Translations under genes and position numbers: made by a program | The notes under the pieces: generated by a model | The model's input: only the letters and a program-made list of their open reading frames with translations | Database searches by the model: none | What the model was told of the DNA's origin: nothing | From: Epiperipatus broadwayi | Taxonomy: Eukaryota > Onychophora > Udeonychophora > Euonychophora > Peripatidae | DNA: 64,000 bases | Assembly: GCA_028023455.1 (NCBI GenBank) | Contig: JAQFVV010006502.1 | Span: forward strand, 992,001 to 1,056,000 | Direction: 5' to 3' | In this document: in pieces, positions 11,538 to 23,399 of the stretch | Numbering within the stretch: position 1 is the stretch's first letter | Layout: each line of letters opens with the position of its first letter

Positions 11538-11551
11538 CGTGCGCGCGCATA
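11503..11551. repeat. Compound (TA)n(TG)n(CG)n microsatellite
   Basis: A TA run passes into TG repeats and then GCGTGCGCGCGC. All of it is alternating purine-pyrimidine, which favours Z-DNA-type structure. It is one of very few CpG clusters in the window. Confidence 0.95.
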
Positions 11552-11699
11552 TCTTGACTCAAATTTTATAGTCAGTAAATTGAAACATATTTTGTTTGCT
11601 GGCAAAACTAATTAGTCTAGTCAGACATAAATCTTGATTGGACATAATATAGCATCAAAGTAGTTAAGGTTGCCATGGGTACAGTTATAAGTCATCCTT

Positions 11700-11702
<3 letters not shown>

Positions 11703-11756
<54 letters not shown>
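11703..11756. repeat. (AT)n microsatellite
   Basis: Pure alternating tract of about 54 bp. Confidence 0.97.
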
Positions 11757-11759
<3 letters not shown>

Positions 11760-11889
11760 TCTACAATTCATCTCTTTATTTGTGTTTCTTTATTAAAAAT
11801 TGGGGATATTTATCTCGTGGACATTTCTCAAGATATATTTCTATAAAATAATATTTATTAACCTAATAATCAATTTAACATTTTTTTTC

Positions 11890-13500
11890 TCCACTATATA
11901 TTATCATCTCCAAATTAATTTCTTTTGTCCTTCATATTTTTACATTTCTTCCACATTATGTATTTTTTAATATTTCTCATTTGGCAACCGCACATCTTGT
12001 ATTCTCTGATTTCTCTTTTTTCATAATTGAATATTATTTTGCTATTTTTTATTTAAGATTTCTTTAGAATATGTAATTAATTATTTTACTCCAATCATAA
12101 TTAGTTTATTTATATTTCTTTATCTCAAATAACTTCATTAGCTTTCAAGCACTTATTGATCTTTGGAATCCTAGTTGTTTTTTTAACTTCCATACAGTAT
12201 AATGGTCACTGTTCATTGTTTTTTGTTTTCCCATTTTTTAAAAATTTATTATTGAATAGTATTTAAATTTGATGGTGAACTTCAATAAAAGTGTGTTCAT
12301 TATATATAAAAAAGAAACCACTTCATCATTACAAAATGAAGAAAAAAAAACAATATTTTATTGAATTTTATCTAAATTCTCTCATGAACTACCTCTCAGA
12401 ACTATATTATTTTTGACATTCTTTTTTTTTTCACTTTAATTATAATATCTTCAATCATCTTTGTATTTCATTCATATATCATCTTCTTTTTTAATTTCTT
12501 CTTCCTTCCCTGGTTAAGCAACTATTATATACTTAAACAGTTAATAGTTTGATGTTAAACTTTCTCTCACTTTGGATAAATCTTCCATCCCATATCATTT
12601 TTTTTTACTTCTTTTCTATATCCAACATCATACAATCTGCAAAAATAAAGTTCCCTACTACATTCTCCTATTCTAAAAACTCTAAAATCATAAACACTAA
12701 CTTTTTTTCTTACAGTGACATAATCAATAAATGTTTGGAGATCTCATATTTTTTTATTTTTTGTAAAAAAAACTATTATTTTATAATGAAAAAATGTATT
12801 GTTTTATGATTTAATTGAACACATAGTTATATGTTCACCCAATTTTTATTGTCATTTTTCTTCTCTCTAAATCAAGCATTATATGGCCATATCTTTCCTG
12901 TCCAATATGACATTATATTTTTTCTAATTCCACTTTCTTTTCTATTTTTTTACTGATTTATATAATACATTCAAAAAATTATTTTTTTACCTTATTCCTA
13001 AAATCATTTGTAGATGTATTTTCTCCTAAACTATATCATTTATTTCTGAAAACAAAATCAAACTCAGGAATTATTATTCTCTCACTAACAAATTTTTATA
13101 TACTACATTCTGTTGTATTCTTTTCCTTAATAGTACTGAAATTTCCATTTACTTTATTCTTTCTTATTCTGCTCCATAAATGGGTATAGTCACCATATCT
13201 TTTCTTTCTCTTTAATGAAAATGCTCTTATAGCTTTTTAATTTCTGTGGTAAAACTTGTTTCTATTTTGAAAGTTCCTGTGTGATTCAAAATTCAATATT
13301 CATAAACTATTTTCTTTTCTCTAATCATTGTTAGATATTTCAGACATTTTGATTTTCAGATCTTTGGTATATTTTTATTTTATCTATGAGGCTGATTCAC
13401 TATAGTAACTTTCAAACTGAAGGATTTTGCATCTCATTTAATCTGGTCATTCTTATTTGACATTCCTGACTTGGATGACCTTTGTGGTAATTAAGTCACT
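11890..13500 (-). pseudogene. Very old LINE relic; endonuclease C-terminus readable near 12.6-12.74 kb
   Basis: The plus strand is unusually pyrimidine-rich here, as expected for the complement of an A-rich LINE coding strand. On the minus strand at about 12735-12610 one frame reads TFIDYVTVRKKVSVYDFRV, then FRIGECSRELYF. This follows the APE-endonuclease C-terminal pattern of one LINE group (IDYV-VR, then DVRV-RG-ECGSDHYL). The SDH catalytic motif is lost, reading SRE. Flanking sequence is too decayed to translate, so the limits are only where the pyrimidine bias begins and ends. It belongs to a different LINE lineage from the RTE copies, whose equivalent motif is GNDHRLVRC. The function is dead. 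Confidence 0.4.
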
Positions 13501-13693
13501 GTTTTATAATGACTTATAAACCTCCTTGCCTGAGTAGTAGTCTTTTAAAAAATATATGTATTTAAGAAAGATGATTATAATATTTTTTTAACATGGAAAT
13601 ATTTATTTCTTAAAAATATTATACAAATGGAATAATTTTATTATTTTATATAGTTTTATATAGACATTAATTTTAGTAATGTTGTACTTATAT

Positions 13694-13699
<6 letters not shown>

Positions 13700-13751
<52 letters not shown>
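13700..13751. repeat. (AT)n microsatellite
   Basis: Pure alternating tract of about 52 bp. Confidence 0.97.
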
Positions 13752-13753
<2 letters not shown>

Positions 13754-14680
13754 GGTGTTAAGATTTTTCGAGGTTTTCTAATATATATACGCATAAAACA
13801 TCAAAAGCAATTCAAATAATTTATCATTTAAGAAAAGCAATATTTTTTCTCTTAATTGTGATTACAGTATATCATTATCTACAGAAAGTTTATTAAACAA
13901 TCTTGACAGTGGAAAATAATTTTTCTTATGATGGCATAGAAGAAATAATTAGATTTTTTTGTAGTGATTTTTAAATTAGTATTGATTTTAATAGCATGTC
14001 TAATAATGAAAATGTTAATCATAAATTATTTTTGACTTTTAAAATAATAAATATATATGTGCTTTATTTTATTTAACTTCAATTTTTTTTATAAATGTTT
14101 AGATTAAAATAATATGAATCATCTTAAATCTTTGTGCAAAAAGTTAAATTATTATTATAAGAAGTTTATTAACTTTTATTTTACTTTAAATTTAATATTG
14201 GAAAAAATATATTCAAAGATGTAAAAAGATAGAAAACTTATAAGTACGTAATAACAGTAATACTTTAGGAAAATAAATAAAAATAAATGTAAAATAACGC
14301 TGATATTTAAGTCAGCAGATTGGATTTTTTCAGAATTCTCAGAATATGAAGCAGTGATAGTTAAAAGTCATCCATCGATGAGGAGAAACTTGATTATTAT
14401 TATCGTTTTTATTTTCCTAAAGTTTAAAAAAAGGTTAGATCAATTTGCTGAAATATTAATGTTTTTGTTTATGTTTGTTCAATTATTTTAATTCTATATT
14501 AATTTACTTTATCATATATGTGAAGTAAAACATAAAATTAAACATTCTTTAATTAGTTCACTAAAGAGTAAATAAATAAATAAAAATACAGCATTAATTC
14601 AAAAGGCTGCTTAATTTCTGCCTGATATTTCTTCCATCCATTTTCCTTCTGCATTTTATTCTATATCTGTAGTTAAAAGT
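13752..14680. other. Unassigned AT-rich DNA
   Basis: Nothing recognisable on either strand. Confidence 0.6.
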
Positions 14681-14687
14681 AGTAGTC

Positions 14688-14776
14688 AAGCTTTAGTGGT
14701 CGAGAGGTCAGCGACATCCGCTTTAGCGGGTTCGCTTCCCGGCTGATGCTATGACACATGAGAGTAAAAAAGAAGT
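14688..14776 (+). mobile_element. tRNA-derived SINE, copy 1
   Basis: An RNA polymerase III type 2 promoter is visible. The A box is TGGTCGAGAGG at 14697-14707, an exact fit to TRGYNNARNGG. The B box is GGTTCGCTTCC at 14729-14739. It is followed by CCCGGCTGATGCTATGACA and an A-rich tail. The same 3' segment (CCCGGCYGATGCTATGACAYA) is in the copy at 38.1 kb, so this is a family and not a chance match. SINEs depend on a partner LINE for copying. Which LINE is not evident, because no shared 3' end was seen. Confidence 0.75.
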
Positions 14777-15476
14777 TAAACATTGACATATTAAACATTA
14801 ATTAGATTCTGAGTTTCATTGAAACTTGAAAATAAGCTTCATTTCTAGATACCCTATCAGTTTGGTATGAAATCTTTTATTAATGTATTATGATTGAATA
14901 CATTTGTAACCAATATATATTTAATTTTGATTTTTTTTTTAAAGAGGAAAAAGTTCTCTTTAATTAAAATATTCCTAAACATAAAGGAGTTTTCAATGTA
15001 TTATTTAAAAAATATAATTTAATTGTGTTTTTATCGAACAAAATTCAACGCTATTATAAATATGATTGTGTGCTTTAATATTTTGTCCTGTCGCTTCAGT
15101 CAAATATTACAAATGTATATTTGTATAAAAAATAAATCTAATGAAAAAAAGAGAAAGTAATATTTTTTTTTTTATTAAGATGATTTTATTGAAGTATTTT
15201 ACAATGTATGAAAAAGATCAAAATATTATTCATTTCAAAAACGCAGCATTCTTATTATATTTATATAGTTCATTTTGTATAAACTTCTGAGCGAAGAGTG
15301 TTTTATTTACAAAATTAACTCCCATTGTGCATTTGATCTTCGTGAAGCTGCATTCTTTAGAACTGTAATATTTTACTTGCTTTGTATATATATTTGTGTG
15401 AAAATGAAACAAATACTTGCTGCCATTAAAACAAAAACATGTTATCACTATTTAAAATTACATATGCAGTAATAGA
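14777..15476. other. Unassigned AT-rich DNA
   Basis: No element recognised. Overlapping short open frames on both strands at 15230-15472 carry no recognisable domain. Confidence 0.55.
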
Positions 15477-15895
15477 GTAAAAGGCTGAAACCCTTGACTG
15501 ATGTGCCTTAAAAATGCTTACGTAACAGCCAATCAGGTGTGATAATGACTGCACATAAAACTCTCAATTCAAAAACACAAGCTAGAAATACAAGAAAAAG
15601 ATGGACCACCTTCTCTACTTAAATTTATATATAACTAAGAGCATGAAGCTTAAAACACCTTCACATTTAATTCACTAAATATTATAGATAAATAAATAAC
15701 GTGAAATCTTTCAATTTACTAAGAAGTAATTTTCAAATCTAATGAAATGATAGTAACAAATGTAAATATATTAAATTTATTAAATGCAAACACATGATAT
15801 AATAATAACGTGAAAGGCTGAAACCCTTGATTGATGCACCTTAAAAATGCTTATGTGACAGCCAATCAGATGTAGTAGTGACTGCACATAAGGAG
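15477..15895. repeat. Pair of direct repeats of about 85 bp, spaced about 330 bp apart
   Basis: The segment AAAGGCTGAAACCCTTGA...GACTGCACATAA occurs at about 15480-15560 and again at about 15811-15892 in the same orientation, with scattered differences. The spacer is AT-rich without coding. The pair could be short LTR-like or MITE copies, or a simple segmental duplication. Confidence 0.75.
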
Positions 15896-16687
15896 TAATA
15901 GTATATCCTGTCCTTATTTAATGCTAAGCTGCTTTGAATAATTCAGTATACTGATTGAGTCAACTGAGTAAGGAATAATATATGATCTTTCAAGAAATTG
16001 AAATTGTTATTGTTAATTTGAAACAGCTTAACTGCATCAAAACATTATCATTAGCAGTTTATCAGAAAATAATTTTTAAAAAAGCAGTCTTATTAATCTG
16101 AATACCATTGTAAATATTTATTATTTGAAATAGCTATAAATTCTTAATTTATTTATTGTTTTAATGCAATAAAGCTTTTCAAAATGTGAATACTTTAATA
16201 TCTATTCATCTGCTGCTATTTGCCAATATAAAGCTACCCAAACTCAAATATCTCCTTTGCTTAATGATTAACTTTGGTGACAATTACTACTATAAGGCTT
16301 TTCAAATAATTGGACAATAGTTTCTAGACCAATGAATCTTTGGAAGATTCAACCTACAAACTTCATTTGAATGCATCCATTGAATGAAAAATATTCATCT
16401 CAATGATTGAGACCATTTAACATCATTCGGCATCACCGAACTGCACTATTCTATTTTGTACATTTTATTAATCCAGTTTATAAAAGACACTCTCAACAAA
16501 GATGATTACAATGTGCATTCATTTTGGAATGTCTACATTGAATCCACTATGACATTATCACTTCATCTAACAACATTTTTTAACAAAATGAATGATGACT
16601 GGCCTGTGGGCTTTGCCATTAGCAGGATAATCTTAATTCTGGTTTTCCAATAAATTCAAGGAAGATACCCTCTATGTTATGTATATG
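15896..16687. other. Unassigned DNA
   Basis: A 65-codon plus frame at 16456-16653 is not recognisable as a protein. No element was assigned. Confidence 0.5.
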
Positions 16688-16689
16688 CT

Positions 16690-17340
16690 ATGTGGACAAG
16701 TGCTCCAACACATAAACCAATGACTTATAGATTTTTATCTTGCAGGCTTCTTTTCTAACATGGACCCATGAAAATGAATATAGCTTTAAAGGCATCAAGT
16801 TCCTCAACTGAACATCCAGTGTGAGAGCACCCATCTTAACTACAAAATCCTCATTAAGCCTATTATTATTTTTGGTCACATATGCTCTGAGTAGATCACA
16901 CCAAAATCTCACACACTCACTGGTCTAAAAGCTTTTTTATATCTGAACCACCATTTGGGTAAATTTGAGTTTGGTAAGAAAAATAATTGATTCTTATCTC
17001 AGATTGCATAGTATTGGATATTAGAACATAATTTTGATTCAAACTGTTAATTTTTTTATTCCAAACTCAAACCCCCATCCTTAGAATCAATGATAAATAT
17101 TGGACATTATTAGCTGTACATCCAGTGTGAGACCACCCAGCTCAACTATAAAATCATCATTAAGCCTATTAATGTTTGTGGTTCCATGTACCCTGAGTAC
17201 ATCACATCAAAATATCACACACTCACTGATCTAAACACTTTTTTTATATCAGAACCACTATTTGGGTAAAATTGATTCCAATAAAAAAATAACATTGATT
17301 TATCTCTCAGAACCAATGATAAATTTTAGACATTATTACC
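16690..17340 (-). pseudogene. Tandemly duplicated, coding-like segment of unknown identity
   Basis: Two units lie about 307 bp apart (compare 16809-16960 with 17116-17265). On the minus strand both translate in the same frame to related peptides. One unit gives NRLNEDFVVKMGALTLDVQ and the other NRLNDDFIVELGGLTLDVQ. Most differences between them are conservative (E/D, V/I, M/L, A/G), which suggests the sequence once coded for protein before or after duplication. Unit 1 is open for 74 codons (16912-16688). Unit 2 has a stop in its upstream part (IF-stop-CDVLR). A further short match near 17081 and 17308 (CAATGATAAAT-TT-GACATTATTA) shows a more complex repeat history. I do not recognise the family; a retroelement ORF is the simplest guess. 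Confidence 0.4.
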
Positions 17341-17984
17341 TTATATCCTCATAGCCACTCACTGCATCACAAAAATCTGCTCTTTAGCTCATCAAATAGG
17401 TCTTCATACTCCTCCCACAACAAAGACATAAATAGTATATAAAATCATATGTACCTACACTAACTGTCATGCTATAGAATGTGGGAAATCATGTACCAAC
17501 CTGTCCACCCAAATTGCACAACATCAGTACCTATATACCCATGCCAAAACTCAAACTGATGTTGGATCAATTTTTAAGAACATGAATCCAACTCTGGCAC
17601 ATCTTTGGGTCTACAACTACTAGTGTGGTATGTTTTGAGTACAACAATGCCAAACAAAGCTCAAAGAGATCTGACATATTGTCAGAGACAAATATGTAAG
17701 AACAAAAAGATTCCTGCATCATCATTTTGAAAAAATGGCCAACTTAAACAACTTAAATAACTAATTTGCCATTCAAATAATAAGCTCTACAGTTTTATTC
17801 ATATATTCAATGCCATGACTATGACTAGCATAATTAATTAGTCAAAAGTGTACTAAGAAAATTGTGCTGACTTTACAAATTTAAAGCTTGTCTTGCATAT
17901 ATTTATGTGTATGCTTTGTTTATTACATTTCTAAAACAATGTTACTGCTATTTTGTAAATAATTTTATATCATTAACAAAACAT
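17341..17984. other. Unassigned DNA
   Basis: Slightly richer in C and A than its surroundings; no recognisable domain or repeat. Confidence 0.5.
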
Positions 17985-18470
17985 ATTTCTATGTATATAA
18001 ACTATAGATAATCATTAAAACTATTGAATATTTAGTCAATCTCAAAATCAATAATAATCAGTAATATCAAACTGTTGTCAAGACAACCTTCATTTAACAA
18101 TAAAGGTGGAATGTCACCTCTATTTATGGTTCAATATATTTATATAGACACTAAAGATTGCTATTTGAGCACAGAGATTGAAATTATTGATACAAAGAAG
18201 TTTAAATAAGCCTCTTAAACAGGAAAACATAACCTGTTCTAAATGCAGACTAATAAATATTCAATTATAACATTACAAATTGCAATTCATAATTTTAAAT
18301 TTCACCCAAAGTATTTTTTAAATAATAAGTGTAATAATGCTGAAGGCTAAATGGATTTATAAGTAACCATTAAAATCAGTCAGCACTTAGACAATCCGAA
18401 TATTAATAACAATCAAAAATCTCAAACTGTTATCAAGGCAATCTCCCTTTAATAGTAAAATTAATATTAA
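17985..18470 (-). mobile_element. Penelope-type terminal unit, inverted
   Basis: This is the reverse complement of the 3' region of the Penelope relic at 5830-6235. The order is conserved: the CAAACTGTTGTCAAGACAACC motif, then TTTATATAGACACTAAAGATTG, AAGAAGTTTAAATAA, ACCTGTTCTAAATGCAGACTAAT, CAGTCAGCACTTAGACAAT and a second CAAACTGTTATCAAGGCAA. The repeated motif at both ends marks one terminal unit of about 400 bp. No reverse transcriptase or GIY-YIG coding lies next to it. Confidence 0.7.
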
Positions 18471-18668
18471 TTTTCAATGTAATTTGGGGTTATAATAAAT
18501 AAATAATGATTAATAGTAATCTACAAGCACAATTCTAATTACAGAACATTTTAAAATAAGATTTCTAATGACTTTTATGCATTTTTTTAAAAAAAAGTAG
18601 GACTTAATTAGTATTTACATAGATAAGAATAAATAAATCATTTTTTATAGCACAATGTTTGTAAACTG

Positions 18669-19090
18669 TAATATTTAACACAGCATTATGCTGTTGCACA
18701 TGCGCTTTGAAGATTTAACTATAAATGAATGAATACTAACACTCAACCACATGATAAAGTCTTTGGAAAAGATAGAATGGCCATCTATCTTTTTGAACCC
18801 AAACGCTTTTGTATGGGCGAATCTTAAGTGTTTGAAAGTGAAAGCATGAATATATTAAATAATCACTTTTAGATTTAAAGTAAATATTTTAAGTGATTAT
18901 TTAATATATTCACACTTTCACTTTCAAACACTTAAGATTCGCCCATACAAAAGCGTTTGGGTTTGAAAAGATAGATGGCCATTCTATCTTTTCCAAAGAC
19001 TTTATCATATGGTTGAGTGTTAGTATTCATTCATTTATAGTTAAATATTCAAAGCGCATGTGCAACAGCGTAATGCTGTGTTAAATATTA
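18669..19090. repeat. Foldback (MITE-like) element with arms of about 200 bp
   Basis: Arm 1 (18669-18868) and arm 2 (18891-19090) are almost perfect reverse complements with a loop of about 22 bp. The ends are TAATATTTAACACAGC and its complement. Inside are CAAACGCTTTTG and CTTAAGATTCGCCC. There is no coding. An 11-bp direct repeat, TAGATAAGAAT, lies at 18620-18630 and immediately after the right arm at 19091-19101. It may be a target duplication, but 38 bp separates the left copy from the arm. A simple TA target duplication is the alternative. Confidence 0.9.
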
Positions 19091-19101
19091 TAGATAAGAA
19101 T

Positions 19102-20240
19102 AATATAAGTAATTATAATATTCCAATATTATTTATATTGATATATTGTTTTTTTAGTGTTCTAATTATATTTTTAATTTTTGGTCAATCAACACTTAAA
19201 CTCTGTATTATTTTTATCACAATCAGAATTAACATGCCGTATTTTGATCGTAGTTGTGTTCTTTTGAAAAATTTCTTTTCCTATTTTATTTTGATTTTAC
19301 ATTAATTTCTAAATTGTTATTTAATATCATGCATTATAGTATGACGCAACAACTCATGAAAAATTTAGATGATTTGTTTGTTTAAAATGTGCTATTTCAT
19401 TACCTTCATTATTTCATTAGGGTTCAATTTAGAATAATAAAGCTATTTTTTTAATCACTTCTGTAAGCGATTATTTTTTTTTTTTCTGTTTCCATTAAAC
19501 CTGCAATTTTTTTTAAAATCTTTTTTTTAATGTAAAACATTTCATATTTAGCTGCAACTAGTAGAAATTAAAATGACTTGACAGAATGTAAAAAAAAAAA
19601 AATTAAGAAAAAATAGCTTACTGACTTTGTAAAATACAGTCTTTGATATTGATTATGGGATTTGCTTTGTAATTATTTCTTGTATGCATTTTTTAGACTA
19701 GATGTTAGTTTGTTTTTTTAATGCCTTGAATAATGTGGGGATTTTTATTTATTTATTTTTAAAACCTAAACTTTGTTTTATTATTCACTGTATATTTACT
19801 ATATTCAATTTTTTATTAAAAATATATATTATTTTTATTGAGTATGCTTCCATGAAATGGAAACATCTCATGTTGATGAATAGTTCTATCTATTAAAATG
19901 TGTTTATACTTGATGTAATCTTCTATATTATTATTTCAAATTATATTGTTTAATCATAAAAAGTGAAAATGAAATGATTCATAATTCTGAAGGATCACTG
20001 TTAATTAAACGTAATGATGGTTTACTCTTTATGTTGTCATTTTCAGTCAAGTCAAATTTAGAATTGATTCAATAGTGTATGGCATTTGAGATTAAAATTA
20101 TTTTAAATGTCATATATAATTTTTCTATTTAAAAACTTTGTTCTTTTATTTTATATTCCACGACGATGAATACTTTGAAAGTAAATGATACTGTTTAATT
20201 TACAATAGGAATAATTTTAAGTATATCTATTATAGTTAAA
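19102..20240. other. Unassigned AT-rich DNA
   Basis: T-rich plus strand; short open frames (19060-19305 and 19702-19896) are low-complexity hydrophobic read-throughs. Confidence 0.55.
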
Positions 20241-20465
20241 GTAATAAATCTGGTTATTATTAACATATACTGGTTATTATTAATAATAACTGGGTGTTTG
20301 GTCAAAGTGAGAAAAAATACATAAAAATAACATTGACTGGGTAATTATTAATAATTACCAGGATCTCTTGATCAAAGTGATAAATAATACATATAAATTA
20401 CATTGCCCATGGACTTATTAATAACTACCAGTAGAAGCCTGGTAAATGTAAAAAGAACATGTATA
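20240..20465. repeat. Degenerate tandem repeat, about 3 units of 65-70 bp with internal palindromes
   Basis: Each unit starts with a small palindrome of the type GGTTATTATTAATAATAAC and continues GG--TCAAAGTGA-AAA-AATACATA-AAATTACATTG. Related palindromes recur at about 21862-21895, suggesting one larger array interrupted by the foldback at 20.8-21.1 kb. Confidence 0.7.
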
Positions 20466-20772
20466 ATATTATTTATTTATTAATTTTAATATTTAATATT
20501 TTTTCATTTATTGTTTTATTATTAATCAAATTATAATAAAATTATACAAATAAACATATGAAACAAATAGGGAAATTTTAATTAGATAAAAGTTTTACAT
20601 TTTTATAAAGATTTAAATACAGAGTAATATTTTCAATGGTAACAGTGTACTTTGCCTTAAGCTCTTTCATCATCCTGTTTTGCCTGGCACAACCAATTAC
20701 AATATGGATGTCATGAATTAATTGAAAATTATCTTCCAAAAATTGTAAAATATATAATTTATTCAAACAATT

Positions 20773-21065
20773 AGGATTTCCAATTCCTCAACAAGCTTTG
20801 TGATAAATGCTTAGCCAGAGAAAGCATTCAAAATATCTTGGTCAGGACCCCCCATCTAATCCCCTGACCATGGTTTTGTGCTTTGGCACTCCTCAGAGAG
20901 ATGTCAGGGTAGGTTAAGACTGTCTGAACCTACCCTGATACCTTTCTGAGGAGTGCCAAAGCATGAAATCATGCTCAGGGGCTTGGGGGGTCCTGATGGA
21001 GTTATTTTGAATGCTTTCTCTGGCTAAGCATTTATCACAAAGGGTGTTGAGGAATTGGAAATCCT
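20773..21065. repeat. Foldback (MITE-like) element, 293 bp
   Basis: Its ends are AGGATTTCCAATTCCTCAAC and its reverse complement. Inner landmarks GCTTAGCCAGAGAAAGCATTC, GGACCCCCCA and GGCACTCCTCAGA are all mirrored in the right arm. The arms meet at a perfect stem, CAGGGTAGGTT/AACCTACCCTG, around about 9 bp. GC is well above the surroundings. There is no coding, and no clear target duplication was seen. Confidence 0.9.
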
Positions 21066-21569
21066 CATTGTTTATAACTTACAAGCTTAAGAGAATAAGA
21101 TCATATGATCTATGACTCTTATTTTGACTATATATAATTTATTCATTTGCATTTTTAATGGATATGATTAGTTTTTTAAACTCTTCCACTTTTTACAATA
21201 ACACATTGTTGATAAACATTGGTATTGTGCAGGTAATTTGGCTAAAAAACTTCTCTTTGTTTTCTTTAACCTTTAGCAAAAAGAAATAATACTCTTTGAC
21301 TCATGGTTTTTGGTTTCTTTTTCAATTTGAAATTATTCATTTGATTATTAAATCTTTTTTTATTTTATCTAAACCCTCATTTATGCTTATGGGTAATGCA
21401 AAATTAATCAAAATGTAAAACAATGTGTCAGACCAACATTAGTGATAGACATAAATAAAAATCTTTTCCAATAATGTAGTGATCAGTACTAAGTGAATGG
21501 TTAGCCAAAATACAACTACGATATGACTTATTTTTTCCTCTGGAATATGGAGAAATTTCCAGCCTAACA

Positions 21570-21855
21570 CTTCAAAGTGTATTATATTTACTGTTGACAG
21601 TCACAAAGCTAATGATATGAAAATGTATTAAATTTACCATTGACAGTCAAAAACTTAATGTTATTGAAATTTATTACATTAACTGTTGTCAATTGAGAAT
21701 AAAAATAACTATTTTGTTCACATAATAAATTTCTTAAAATTAATCACAATGATCTTCTTATTCAAATTTCTTACATTTATTGTTGATAGGCAGAATTACA
21801 AATAGCTATCCAGCTCATGTAATAAATTTCTTAAAAATAATCATGTTGATCTTCT
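21570..21855. repeat. Degenerate tandem repeats (about 46 bp and about 115 bp periods)
   Basis: Units of the form TGTATTANATTTACNNTTGACAGTCA--AANCTTAATG repeat at about 21578, 21624 and 21670. The longer motif AATAAATTTCTTAAAA-TAATCA-NNTGATCTTCTTATT then occurs twice (about 21724 and 21820). Confidence 0.7.
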
Positions 21856-23399
21856 TATTTGGCTATTATTAATAATAACAACCAGTAATTATTAATACAA
21901 ACTGATTAATCACTTCTAGCATAACATATCTACTATTTTAAAACAATCTTCCACATTGGATTTGAAAAGAATTTGCTATTTATTAAATACTGTATGTTAA
22001 TTTATGTTACACCATTAAAATTAAGGACCAAAAAAAAAAAACAACAGAAATTTTATTACAAAAATTGTCTTGCAAAAGTTATTTAATGTTAGATAATTTT
22101 TTATTCACTTTTTAAATTGAAAATTATTGATTTTGCTTTTATAGCATTATTTAATTGAACTATATATACATTATCACAAAATGTCCATTTTCTGTCAAGG
22201 GTCATTGCTTGCATAAGTGTTGAAGAAAGCAAATACCATATCCATATAATGTTAATAAATTTGCATTTGAAAAATAATTTATAACAGGGCATGTATTCAA
22301 TTTTAAATTAGCATTCTTAACTATTAATTTTTATAATACTAACTTAATTTCCTTTGTTAATATTCATTAATATAACTTCTTATTGACTACAGAAAATAGT
22401 TTTCTGTTTGCTAAATGGAGACTCTTTTAGTCACAAAAAACAAGCAGAGCAAATTCCTAACATCATCCAATAGGCTCATGTTTTGCAGTTATTATTACTG
22501 TGTGATTATTCATATATACAAATACAGATGAACTGCTCACTAACACACACTAGCCAGTGTGGTTAGTTTATTGGCTTTTTACCTCTGAGTTTACTATTAA
22601 AAAATACATTGATCTTACTTCTCAGTTTCCTGATTGTTCTTCTATGTAATATCATTTAGTTTTTTGAAGGCAAAATGTGTATGAGCATGAATAAATTTTT
22701 TTAAATAGTTTATAATTTTGAGACAAAATAAATTTTGACCCTTATTACTAGGAGTCTGTAAAGTTTTAAGCCAAAAGAGTGGTTGATTTTTTTGAAGGCA
22801 GATAGCATTAAGAATTTCCCAATTGTGTAACTAAGTGGCCATTTGATAATGAAGTTTTATTTAAGTTTATACAATTGTAGATCACTTTCAAGTTAAAAAA
22901 GATTACATGAATTAAATCAAGAAATGTCTAATATCAAATGGGACTAGTTGGAATTTGTGAAGTTAGAAGTAAAAATGAAGTAGCTGTTGATTTAAAAAGT
23001 GAAGTATACTTTATTACAAAGACATAAATATTGGAAACATAAGTGGAAGGAGATTCATTATAAATAAAAAGTGAAAACAAACATTGTATAAATTAATGGT
23101 GTATCAGAAAAAATGGTAAGATAAGTTATTCAACTTTAAAAAAAGGTATTTATTATTGGAAGATATGTCAGATTTATGCCCCAACAGTTCTAATTACAAT
23201 GAAGAAGTAGAGTATTTTTAAATGGTTGTAGAGATTTTAATCAGAGAAAACAGCATTTTACAATTTTCAAGGAGGAATTTAATGCTAGAATTGCTAAACA
23301 ATTGTTGTGGGTAAATTTGTTGTTGGTGATAGAAATGATAGAGGACACAGACTTGTGGAGTTATCAGAAAAAGAAAAAAATTATATATTATAAAATCTC

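Noticed and set aside
12549-12809. 86-codon plus-strand frame
   Set aside because: Low-complexity Phe/Ile/Ser read-through of a pyrimidine-rich strand; the minus strand carries the LINE endonuclease motif.
20240-21900. CRISPR-like array of repeats and spacers
   Set aside because: The repeats are diverged, units are contiguous without unique spacers, and the DNA is eukaryotic.
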